Below, in pieces: positions 7,051 to 13,776 of a DNA stretch of 21,930 nt (positions are counted from its first letter, which is position 1; every line of letters starts with the position of its first letter). The position numbers and the translations under genes were made by a program. Location of the stretch: assembly GCA_900552475.1 (NCBI GenBank), contig USAC01000030.1:1-21930 (forward strand), written 5' to 3'. Source of the stretch: an uncultured Eubacteriales bacterium. GTDB lineage: Bacteria; Bacillota; Clostridia; Oscillospirales; Oscillospiraceae. Below the pieces are notes generated by a model. The model was not told the origin of the DNA and made no database searches. It saw only the letters and a program-made list of their open reading frames with translations.

Positions 7051-7135
7051 GAATCACCTGTTTTCTGTGCAATGGCACAATAGCTGCCGATATTTGACTG
7101 TCGGCCTGCGCAGAACAGGCGAAGGAGGGTGATTC
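7051..7135 (+). promoter_or_regulatory. Structured leader RNA element (unassigned)
   Basis: The 5' leader can fold into a long closed element. The outer stem is GAATCACC (7051-7058) with GGTGATTC (7128-7135). Stem 2 is TGTT-tt-CTGTGC (7059-7070) with GCGCAG-AACA (7108-7117). An inner hairpin is GCCGATA (7086-7092) with TGTCGGC (7099-7105). A second Shine-Dalgarno-like GGAGGG (7124-7129) lies within the outer fold and is followed by the four-codon frame ATG TAC CTC GCA TAA (7138-7152). A 21-codon frame (7161-7226) overlaps the start of the 7223 gene. I do not recognise a known riboswitch class. It may control the secreted protein and the ABC genes behind it. Confidence 0.5.
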
Positions 7136-7222
7136 CGATGTACCTCGCATAAAGCTATTCATGAACGACCCGAACATCAGCATGAACAAACGTATAGAAC
7201 GTCAGTTAAGGAGGATAATCAA

Positions 7223-7684
7223 ATGAAGAAATCAAGAACATTACCCGCCCTGCTGTCGCTGGTGCTTGCGCTTGCGATGATGCTGTCCCTGTCCGTCACG
7301 GCCTTCGCCGCTTCCCCGGCGCGAGCGTCCGGAAACGGATATAGTATGACAAAGATCAAGATCAGTGGCAGAGACTACGACATCGTTGCTTCTGCTGGTG
7401 AATCCCAGAGTCGAGCCTATACCGGAGCTAGCTGTGACGGTGCTCTTGACATTGTACATTCTGATCTGTCTGCTCAGTTCACTACGACACATTATGGCTA
7501 TATCTCTGAAAAGGGCGGCTATAAATATGCACGGACAACCGATACACAGAGGTACACAAATTCCAATTATGTGGAGTGCAGATATGGCGCCGGTGAGGTT
7601 GAGAAGATCAGATATATCAATGGCACTGTCACCTTCTATGGGGATACAACCGAAACCTTGACGGTTACTTTGAAGAATCCCTGA
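7223..7684 (+). CDS. Small secreted protein, unknown function
   Basis: A 153-residue protein with an excellent AAGGAGG ahead of ATG 7223. The N-terminus is a classical Sec signal peptide: KKSR, a hydrophobic core LLSLVLALAMMLSLSV, and a likely cut after TAFA-A or nearby (about residue 29). The mature part is about 120 residues, rich in Tyr, Thr and Gly, with alternating strands (YSMTKIKISGRDYDIVAS, YISEKGGYKYARTTDTQRY, INGTVTFYGDTTETLTVTLK), suggesting a small beta-sandwich. It has one Cys pair (ASCDGALDI, VECRYGAG) that could form a disulfide. No family is recognised. GC and codon use are clearly lower than in the ABC genes further on. It heads an operon with a lipoprotein and an ABC transporter. 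Confidence 0.8.
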   Translation: MKKSRTLPALLSLVLALAMMLSLSVTAFAASPARASGNGYSMTKIKISGRDYDIVASAGESQSRAYTGASCDGALDIVHSDLSAQFTTTHYGYISEKGGYKYARTTDTQRYTNSNYVECRYGAGEVEKIRYINGTVTFYGDTTETLTVTLKNP

Positions 7685-7688
7685 TAGT

Positions 7689-8840
7689 GTGAAAAAAAGA
7701 AAACTTGGTATAGGCGTTCTTGCGACGTTGCTATTCGTACTCTGTTCCTGCGGAACACTCCCGACGGATGGCAGAAATGCCATCCCACAACCACAGCCTG
7801 TTCCGGGGGAAGTTGAGACGTTTCCACTCCCGAATGAGAACGTCAGAATGGAATATACCAATCGGTATCGCGCACCCAACCATAGCGGGCCAGGATTCTA
7901 TTACGCGGGACAGGCGATCTCCTACGCAGCATCCATTACTGACAAGCCGGTTGTTCTCTGCTCACAGTCCGGCTGTACGCACAGTGATTCCTCCTGCATG
8001 GCTTATATCGGAGATGCCAGACAGTTTGCCGAGTATCAGGGACAGTGGTATGCCATCGTCAAAAATTCGGACATTGAATATACATTTCTGAAAATAGACC
8101 CTACTACCCGCGAACGGCAAACACTGGGACACTGGATAGTGGAAGAACAGGATATTCTCCACGTTTATGGTGGCAGACTTGCACACGGATATGCATATGT
8201 GTATATCTATCAAGAGAAGTACAACGCTCAAGAAATCAGATTTTTGCCCTCCGAGGAACATTATGAACGGATTTCGCTCACAACTGGTGAGAACCAAGTA
8301 CTTTCTATTGATGGTAGTATTCTGGCAGCCTCGGAGACATATGTGTTCACGGTTGATCGCGAGTATGACCATGAAAAAAATCTAGGTCCCGATCCGGTAT
8401 ACGCTATTTTGCGCGAGTATGACCTGACGGACGGCACATGCCGCGTGGTATCGGACACAACAGATGGATTTCACGCTACACCGGATCCAAATACTACCTA
8501 CGGGGATCTCCTGATCTGGCAGCGGGGCGACACCCTCTTCGTCACGGACGTCTCCACACTGGAGCAGCGCGAGGTGCTCACGATGCCGAACATCATCAAC
8601 TACTTTTTGATGGATAACCGTGTGTTCTTCCTTACGCGCGACGATGCAGGGATCATCAAGGTCTACCACCAGCTCCTCACCGGCGGCGACCCGGTGCAGC
8701 TCTACAACGAGGGGCAGACCGACGGGATGGTCTACAGCATCATCGAGGAGGGCAACGACTACTTCGCCGGGCCCTACCACGAAAAGAGCGGCCACCTCTG
8801 CTCGAAGCAGGATTTCTACGCCGAGCGCTACGACACTTGA
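7689..8840 (+). CDS. Lipoprotein, possibly beta-propeller-like, unknown function
   Basis: A 383-residue protein starting at GTG 7689, four bases after the previous stop, so translation is probably coupled. The signal peptide KKRKLGIGVLATLLFVLCSC has a lipobox-like LCSC with Cys21 as the lipidation site. The body holds repeated strand pairs such as FTVDREYD, ILREYDLTDGTCRVVSD, LLIWQRGDTLFVTDVSTLEQ, YFLMDNRVFFLTRDDAGIIK, a periodicity typical of propeller-like extracytoplasmic sensor or binding domains. No catalytic motif is seen. GC content rises sharply from about 8500 on, inside this gene, so its 5' and 3' parts differ in codon use. The ABC transporter downstream may be its partner. No terminator separates them. 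Confidence 0.78.
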   Translation: MKKRKLGIGVLATLLFVLCSCGTLPTDGRNAIPQPQPVPGEVETFPLPNENVRMEYTNRYRAPNHSGPGFYYAGQAISYAASITDKPVVLCSQSGCTHSDSSCMAYIGDARQFAEYQGQWYAIVKNSDIEYTFLKIDPTTRERQTLGHWIVEEQDILHVYGGRLAHGYAYVYIYQEKYNAQEIRFLPSEEHYERISLTTGENQVLSIDGSILAASETYVFTVDREYDHEKNLGPDPVYAILREYDLTDGTCRVVSDTTDGFHATPDPNTTYGDLLIWQRGDTLFVTDVSTLEQREVLTMPNIINYFLMDNRVFFLTRDDAGIIKVYHQLLTGGDPVQLYNEGQTDGMVYSIIEEGNDYFAGPYHEKSGHLCSKQDFYAERYDT

Positions 8841-8850
8841 AGCCATGCAT

Positions 8851-8872
8851 CAGGCCGCAGTCTTGCGGCCTG
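8851..8872 (+). other. Intergenic hairpin without T-run
   Basis: Perfect 9-bp stem CAGGCCGCA (8851-8859) and TGCGGCCTG (8864-8872), four-base loop GTCT, placed between the lipoprotein stop and the ABC ATPase start. No U-tract follows, so it is more likely an mRNA processing or stability element than a terminator. Confidence 0.5.
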
Positions 8873-8905
8873 CTGCGCCGCAAACCGGACAGGGAGGTGA
8901 CCCGT

Positions 8906-9781
8906 TTGAAGCTGGAATTTCAGCAGCTGCGCAAGCGCTACGGACAGAAGGAGGCACTGCGCGGTGTCTCCATCACGCTGAGCGAGGGGGTATACGGTCT
9001 GCTCGGGCCGAACGGCGCGGGCAAGAGCACCCTCATGAACATCCTCGCTGGGAATCTGCAGGCCGACAGCGGCCGGATTCTCTTTTGCGGCGAGGACATC
9101 CGCCGCACGGGGAGCGATTTCCCCGCCCGGCTCGGCTATATGCCGCAGCAGCAGACGCTCTATCCGGGGTTCACGGTGGAGCGGTTTCTGTACTACATGG
9201 CGTCGCTGCGCGGCATGAAGCGCGGCGACGCTGCCGCGCGCATCGACTGGGCGCTCGGGCTGCTCTCGCTCGATGAGCAGCGGCGCAAGCGCATCCGCAG
9301 TCTCTCCGGCGGAATGCGCCAGCGGCTCCTGCTGGCGCAGGCGATTCTCGCCGACCCGGAGGTGCTCGTGCTCGACGAGCCGACGGCGGGGCTCGACCCG
9401 CAGCAGCGCATCGCCGTGCGCAACCTGATCGCGGAGATCGCGCTGCACCGGATCGTCCTGCTCTCCACCCACGTCGTACAGGACGTGGAGTACGCCGCGA
9501 AGGAGCTGATTCTGCTCTCCGACGGCGCCGTTTTGCGTCAGGCAAGCGCGCAGACGCTTCTGCGCGAGATGCAAGGGCAGGTGTGGGAGGTGCCCGCGCG
9601 CGGCGAAGCGGAGATTGCGCACCTGCGCACGCTCGGGCAGTTCTGCGGTATCGTGCCGAGCGGTGAGGGGCTGTTTGTGCGCCTGCTCGCGCCCGCGCAG
9701 CCCACACCGGACAGCCGCCCCGCCCGTCCGGAGCTGGAGGACGTCTATCTCGCGTGCTTCGGGGAAGAGGGGCGGCTGTGA
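8906..9781 (+). CDS. ABC transporter ATP-binding protein
   Basis: A 291-residue cytoplasmic ATPase that powers the membrane protein encoded next. The TTG at 8906 is chosen because GGGAGG lies about eight bases upstream; an in-frame GTG at 8897 is too close to it. All motifs are present: Walker A GPNGAGKST (about 34-42), Q-loop YMPQQQTLYPGF, signature LSGGMRQRLLLAQAIL, Walker B VLVLDEPTAGLDP and switch His in LLSTHVVQ. The C-terminal extension (about 220-291) ends LEDVYLACFGEEGRL, as in ABC-2/CcmA-type ATPases. The stop overlaps the permease start (GTGA). The substrate is unknown. With a lipoprotein and a secreted protein ahead, export or envelope-stress functions are possible; this is inference. 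Confidence 0.93.
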   Translation: MKLEFQQLRKRYGQKEALRGVSITLSEGVYGLLGPNGAGKSTLMNILAGNLQADSGRILFCGEDIRRTGSDFPARLGYMPQQQTLYPGFTVERFLYYMASLRGMKRGDAAARIDWALGLLSLDEQRRKRIRSLSGGMRQRLLLAQAILADPEVLVLDEPTAGLDPQQRIAVRNLIAEIALHRIVLLSTHVVQDVEYAAKELILLSDGAVLRQASAQTLLREMQGQVWEVPARGEAEIAHLRTLGQFCGIVPSGEGLFVRLLAPAQPTPDSRPARPELEDVYLACFGEEGRL

Positions 9782-11832
9782 GAGGGGAGCTGAGAAAGGT
9801 ACTCTGCACGCGCTGGAGCGCGGCGCTGCTGGCGGCGCTCGTGACGCTGAACGGGGTGCTGTTTTACCGGTATTGCACGCAGCCGCAGGGGGACGAGGAT
9901 TATACCCTCCCGCAGCTGCGCGCGGCCTATGCCCGCAGTGATGCCGAGCTGCAGGCGGATTATGACGCGCAATGGGCGCGTCTGGACGCGGCGGAGCCGC
10001 TCACGGACGAGGTCTATGATGAGATCTACCTCGCCATGTCGCTCGACGAAGCGGTGCTCACCCAGCGAGAGACGGTGCGGAGCTATCCGGACTATGTCCG
10101 CTCGCTGCGCGAGGAGGCGGAGGCGAAGCAGCGCTCCGGCTTTTTCGGCGCGCCGGATTCCTTCGCGGGGCGGAGCCTGCGCCGCGCGGCGGCGCACTAT
10201 GCGCATCTGGAGGTGCTCGCGCCCGAGCCGTCGTTTTCCGGCGGGATCACGGTGCTGACCGACTGGCGCGTGACGGACGGAATCTGCGCGGCGGGCGGCG
10301 CGATGGCGGGTCTGCTGCTTCTGACGGGTGAGCAGGCGGCGGGGCTTTTGTGTCTCGTCCGGCCGACGAAAAACGGCCGCGGCGCGCTCTTTCGCCGTAA
10401 GTTCGCGGCGATGGTGGCAGAGCTTGCGGGGTTATTCGTACTGACGTACGGCGGCAACCTCGCAATCTCCGCCGCGGTGCTCGGTCTGGGGGATCTGCGG
10501 CGGCCGGTGCAGGCGGTGATCGGACTGCAGGGCTGCCCGCTGCCGCTGACGGCGGGGGAGTATCTGCTCTGCGTGTTCGCGGGGAAGCTCCTGTGGCTGC
10601 TCGCGGCGGAGACGGTCTTTTTCCTGCTCTGTGCGTGCACCGACCGCGCGGCGCTGGCGCTCGGCAGCGGGTTTGCCGTCGGTGTGCTGGGACTTGCGAT
10701 GCAGAAGGTCCCTGTGCTCTGGCTGCAGAGCCTGAGCCTGACGCGCCTTGCATCGATGGACACGTTTTTGAAGGACTGCGTCTATTTGAATCTGTTCGGC
10801 CTGCCGGTCAGCAGGTTCCCTGCGGCGCTGGTGTTCTGCGCCGCGGTGACCGCGGGCGGATACGCCGCCGGGCGCGCCGTTTTCTGCCGCAAGAGCGCCG
10901 TTCCGTCGGTGAAAAACCGCGCGGCCCGTCTGCCGCTGCCGTCCGGAGCGCACACGGGGCCGCTGCGGCACGAGGGGTATAAGCTGCTCGTGCGCGGCGG
11001 GCTGGGCGCGGCGCTCGTGTGCCTGCTGGCCGTGCAGATTGTGTCGACCCGCGCGGTTAAGCCGCCGTCTTCCGAGCGGGAGATGTACTACCGCTCATAC
11101 TCGGAGCGGCTCTCCGGACCGCCCACGGCAGAGAAGGACGCGTTTCTCGACGCCGAAAACGAGCGCTTCGCCGCGCTGCACGCGCAGCTTGAGCAGGCCG
11201 CCGCCCAGGCGGGCGGGGACACGTTCCTGCTCGAGCAGCTGACAGCGGACACCGAGCGGCAGCTGCGCCCGGAGGACACCTTCCGTGAGGCGGAGGCACA
11301 GTACCGCGCGCTCCTGCCGGGGCAGTCGTATGTCTACGCCAGCGGCTATGAGCGTCTGTTCGGCCCCGTCGGCGCACGAGAGACGCTGGCCTATATGGGG
11401 CTGCTGGTGTTCGCGCTGCTGCTCGGCCTGAGCCAGACAATGGCAGGCGAGACGGAGAGCGGCGTCGACGTGCTCATTCGCACGGCCGGGGCGCAGCGCG
11501 CCGTCCTGCGGCGAAAGCTCCTGCTGTGCGCGCTGCTCCTGCCCGCGGCGCTCGCGGCGGCGTATCTGCCGCGCCTGATCGCCGTGGCGTACCGGTACAG
11601 CCTTCCGCTGCTCACGGCCCCCGCCGCGGGGCTCCCGATCTTCCGGCGCATGCCGCCGTGGCTGTCGCTCTGGGGCGTCCTCGCGCTGGCGGCGCTTGCG
11701 CGCCTGGCGGCTGCGGCTGCAGCCGGGGCAGGGATTCTCGCGCTCTCCGCCCGCACGAAGAGCACCGTCTACACGCTCCTGATCGGCTGCGCGGTGCTCC
11801 TGCCGGTCATGCTGCTGATTTTGTTCCAATAG
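9778..11832 (+). CDS. Large ABC-2-like permease with two homologous-looking halves
   Basis: A 684-residue membrane protein. GTG 9778 overlaps the ATPase stop (GTGA), preferred over GTG 9754. Each half has the same plan: a cytoplasmic basic start, one membrane helix (about 12-32; about 403-425), a long charged extracytoplasmic part (about 33-170; about 426-530) and a bundle of helices. After the ectodomain each half has a comparable elbow, GLLCLVRPTKNGRGALFRRK (about 187-206) and GVDVLIRTAGAQRAVLRRK (about 562-580). This looks like fusion or duplication of an ABC-2 half-permease, so one polypeptide could form the whole channel. Codon use is very GC-rich. No enzymatic motif is seen. The operon ends in the terminator at 11837. 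Confidence 0.8.
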   Translation: MRGELRKVLCTRWSAALLAALVTLNGVLFYRYCTQPQGDEDYTLPQLRAAYARSDAELQADYDAQWARLDAAEPLTDEVYDEIYLAMSLDEAVLTQRETVRSYPDYVRSLREEAEAKQRSGFFGAPDSFAGRSLRRAAAHYAHLEVLAPEPSFSGGITVLTDWRVTDGICAAGGAMAGLLLLTGEQAAGLLCLVRPTKNGRGALFRRKFAAMVAELAGLFVLTYGGNLAISAAVLGLGDLRRPVQAVIGLQGCPLPLTAGEYLLCVFAGKLLWLLAAETVFFLLCACTDRAALALGSGFAVGVLGLAMQKVPVLWLQSLSLTRLASMDTFLKDCVYLNLFGLPVSRFPAALVFCAAVTAGGYAAGRAVFCRKSAVPSVKNRAARLPLPSGAHTGPLRHEGYKLLVRGGLGAALVCLLAVQIVSTRAVKPPSSEREMYYRSYSERLSGPPTAEKDAFLDAENERFAALHAQLEQAAAQAGGDTFLLEQLTADTERQLRPEDTFREAEAQYRALLPGQSYVYASGYERLFGPVGARETLAYMGLLVFALLLGLSQTMAGETESGVDVLIRTAGAQRAVLRRKLLLCALLLPAALAAAYLPRLIAVAYRYSLPLLTAPAAGLPIFRRMPPWLSLWGVLALAALARLAAAAAAGAGILALSARTKSTVYTLLIGCAVLLPVMLLILFQ

Positions 11833-11836
11833 GGCC

Positions 11837-11880
11837 AAAGACCCGTCGGACGGGAAATTTTCCGTCCGACGGGTCTTTTT
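11837..11880 (+). terminator. Intrinsic terminator
   Basis: Long arms AAAGACCCGTCGGACGG (11837-11853) and CCGTCCGACGGGTCTTT (11862-11878) with eight-base loop and TTTTT following. It sits between the ABC operon and the convergent gene at 11889 and could serve both, though the T-run is better on the plus strand. Confidence 0.92.
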
Positions 11881-11888
11881 GTGTCGTT

Positions 11889-12554
11889 TTATCCGCCGCA
11901 GGACTTGCAGGCGGTGTAACCCTTTGCCTTCGCGTCGTCGAGTGAGATGGGAATCTGGCTCTTTTGCAGGTGGCGGCAGCCCGCTCGGTGGTATTTCTTG
12001 CCCGTCTGGGTAATGTAGACCGTCTCCGACTGCACGGGGGACGGGGACGGCTCCGCCGGCGCGGGATCGGGCGCGGCAGGGGAGGGAACTTCCGGTTCAG
12101 CGGAGGTCGGTGTTTCCGACTCCGGATCGATGTCAGCGGGTGTCTCGGGTTTCGATTCGGTGTCGGGTATATCGGGCTCTGACGGCTGCTCCTGCGCCGG
12201 TTCGTCCGCGGCAGGCGTCTTTGTCTCCTCCTGAATGCCCGCTTCGATAACGCGCTCCTGCGCGGCGGGCTCCGCCGTCTCGCGCGGGGCGATGCAGGCG
12301 GCGAGCAGGAACAGCGCCGCAATCGCCGCCGTCCGGACGCGCCGCAGGCGCGGCGCGAACTGCGCCAGCCGCTTCTCCAGCGGCCCGATCGGCACAAGCA
12401 GCACCAGCAGCGCCAGAAACACCGCGCTGCACACGCTCGGGAAGTACGCGAGCACGCCCGAGCAGGCAATCGCTGCCAGCACCCAGCGCAAAACCGCCGC
12501 CCGGCTGGGCGGCCCGCGCCGCTTTTTCGGCGAAGTTTTCTGCGGATGCTCCAT
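11889..12554 (-). CDS. Membrane protein with Pro/Glu linker and C-terminal Ada-like Cys motif
   Basis: A 221-residue protein; ATG 12552-12554 is preferred over one 12 codons upstream because AGAAGGTG stands before it. The order is: basic tail, three hydrophobic helices (about residues 22-36, 39-58 and 74-87; the last ends LFLLAACIAP, which also resembles a lipobox), a long disordered linker rich in Pro, Glu, Ser and Ala (about 90-175), then a compact C-terminal domain VYITQTGKKYHRAGCRHLQK and on to AKGYTACKSCGG. The YHRxxCxxL-(x)n-GYxxCxxC pattern is the Ada-like zinc motif found at the ends of many Firmicutes extracytoplasmic proteins and nucleases. It has no nuclease domain here. A tethered surface metal-binding or DNA-binding role is conceivable but unproven. 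Convergent with the ABC operon. Confidence 0.72.
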   Translation of the reverse strand: MEHPQKTSPKKRRGPPSRAAVLRWVLAAIACSGVLAYFPSVCSAVFLALLVLLVPIGPLEKRLAQFAPRLRRVRTAAIAALFLLAACIAPRETAEPAAQERVIEAGIQEETKTPAADEPAQEQPSEPDIPDTESKPETPADIDPESETPTSAEPEVPSPAAPDPAPAEPSPSPVQSETVYITQTGKKYHRAGCRHLQKSQIPISLDDAKAKGYTACKSCGG

Positions 12555-12754
12555 AGCGGACACCTTCTCTGCATTTACTGCCCTTGTCAATCGAGGGCAA
12601 TCTCAGCATAGCATGTCCGCGGGCGATGCGCAAGGGAGAAAGTACCGCCGTGTCGAAAACTTCCGCACCGTCCGCCGCTCGGCGGCATAATCTGGTATAG
12701 CGGAGCGGTTCCGCGCCGCGCGCGGAAAATCTCACGTCTCCGCGAGGAGTTTCT

Positions 12755-13603
12755 ATGGCTTCCTTTACCAATGTCGCAACCCTCTCCTACGGCGGCAATC
12801 AGGTCAGCTCGAACGTCGTCACGGGCGAGATCCGCGAGGTGCTCACCGTCAGCAAGACGGCCGTACCCGCGGCCTACGCCGTGGGGGACACGATCACCTA
12901 TGTGATCTATCTCATCAATTCCGGTACCGCCGCGCTGACCGGCCTGACGGTCACGGACGACCTCGGCGGCTACACCTTCGGCGCCGGGACGGTCTATCCG
13001 CTGTGCTATACGGACGGCACGGTCCGCTATTTCGCAAACGGCGTGCTGCAGGCGGCACCGGACGTCACGGCGGGGCCGCCGCTGCGGTTTACCGGCATTA
13101 CCGTCCCGGCGGGCGGCACCGCCGCGCTCGTCTATCAGGCAGAGGTCACGGCCTACGCGCCGCCCACGGCGGACGGGGTCATCAGCAATACCGTGACCGT
13201 CACCGGCGGCGCGCTGGCGGGGCAGACCGCCACGGAGGAGATCATGGCCAGCCAGGCCGCGCGGCTCGAGATCACCAAGGCGCTCTCGCCCGCGGTCGTC
13301 GCCGAAAACGGACAGCTGACCTACACCTTCACCATCCGCAACTTCGGCCCGACGGCGGTGGATGCCGCGGATGACGCAGCGGTGACGGATACGTTCAGCC
13401 CCGTGCTGAACGATATCACGGTCACCTATAACGGCACGCCGTGGGCGACGCCGGGCGACTACACCTACAGCGCCGCGACCGGCGTTTTCAGCACGACGCC
13501 GGGGCGGATCACCGTCCCCGCCGCAGCCTATACGCAGAGCACCGACGGCACCTGGGTCATCACCCCCGGCACCGCCACGCTGGTCGTCAGCGGCACGATC
13601 TGA
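12755..13603 (+). CDS. DUF11 double-repeat protein without signal peptide
   Basis: A 282-residue protein with GAGGAG before ATG 12755. Two tandem DUF11-type beta-sandwich repeats are visible: the first from EVLTVSKTAVPAAYAVGDTI, with YVIYLINSGTAALTGLTVTD, the second from LEITKALSPAVVAENGQLTY, with FTIRNFGPTAVDAADDAAVT. The N-terminus MASFTNVATLSYGGNQVSSN is itself a conserved opening of such Clostridia proteins. There is no signal peptide, no LPXTG and no membrane segment, and no in-frame upstream extension (stop at 12698-12700), although DUF11 is usually extracellular. It may be exported by another route or be intracellular. It is followed by a terminator, so it is a single-gene unit. No convincing promoter was found in 12555-12754, which holds only the short inverted repeat CCGCCG-(x)-CGGCGG. 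Confidence 0.8.
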   Translation: MASFTNVATLSYGGNQVSSNVVTGEIREVLTVSKTAVPAAYAVGDTITYVIYLINSGTAALTGLTVTDDLGGYTFGAGTVYPLCYTDGTVRYFANGVLQAAPDVTAGPPLRFTGITVPAGGTAALVYQAEVTAYAPPTADGVISNTVTVTGGALAGQTATEEIMASQAARLEITKALSPAVVAENGQLTYTFTIRNFGPTAVDAADDAAVTDTFSPVLNDITVTYNGTPWATPGDYTYSAATGVFSTTPGRITVPAAAYTQSTDGTWVITPGTATLVVSGTI

Positions 13604-13616
13604 GACGTGTAAATGA

Positions 13617-13650
13617 AGAGGGGCAGGCCAACGGCCTGCCCCCTTTCGTT
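13617..13650 (+). terminator. Intrinsic terminator of the DUF11 gene
   Basis: Arms GGGGCAGGCC (13620-13629) and GGCCTGCCCC (13633-13642), loop AAC, followed by CTTTCGTTT. It insulates the CRISPR-Cas locus from upstream transcription. Confidence 0.85.
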
Positions 13651-13695
13651 TCACAAAAGACCCATTCCTTTTATCACGAATCGTTCGGGAAGTGG

Positions 13696-13724
13696 TTGTA
13701 TTTAGTAAATTGATGTGATATGCT
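13696..13724 (+). promoter_or_regulatory. Promoter of the cas operon
   Basis: TTGTAT (13696-13701), 17-base spacer, TATGCT (13719-13724). The surrounding stretch is AT-rich compared with both neighbours. It lies 52 bases before the cas3 start. Confidence 0.65.
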
Positions 13725-13776
13725 ATGAATGTGGAGATATTTTACAGATGAATTCCATAAACCGGAGGGCTTATTT

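Noticed and set aside
8851..8872. Terminator between the lipoprotein and ABC ATPase genes
   Set aside because: The stem is good but no U-tract follows, and the downstream gene lacks an evident promoter of its own.
12587..13654. 355-codon minus-strand frame over the DUF11 gene
   Set aside because: Arg/Gly/Asp-rich shadow sequence without any family motif; the DUF11 repeats are on the plus strand.
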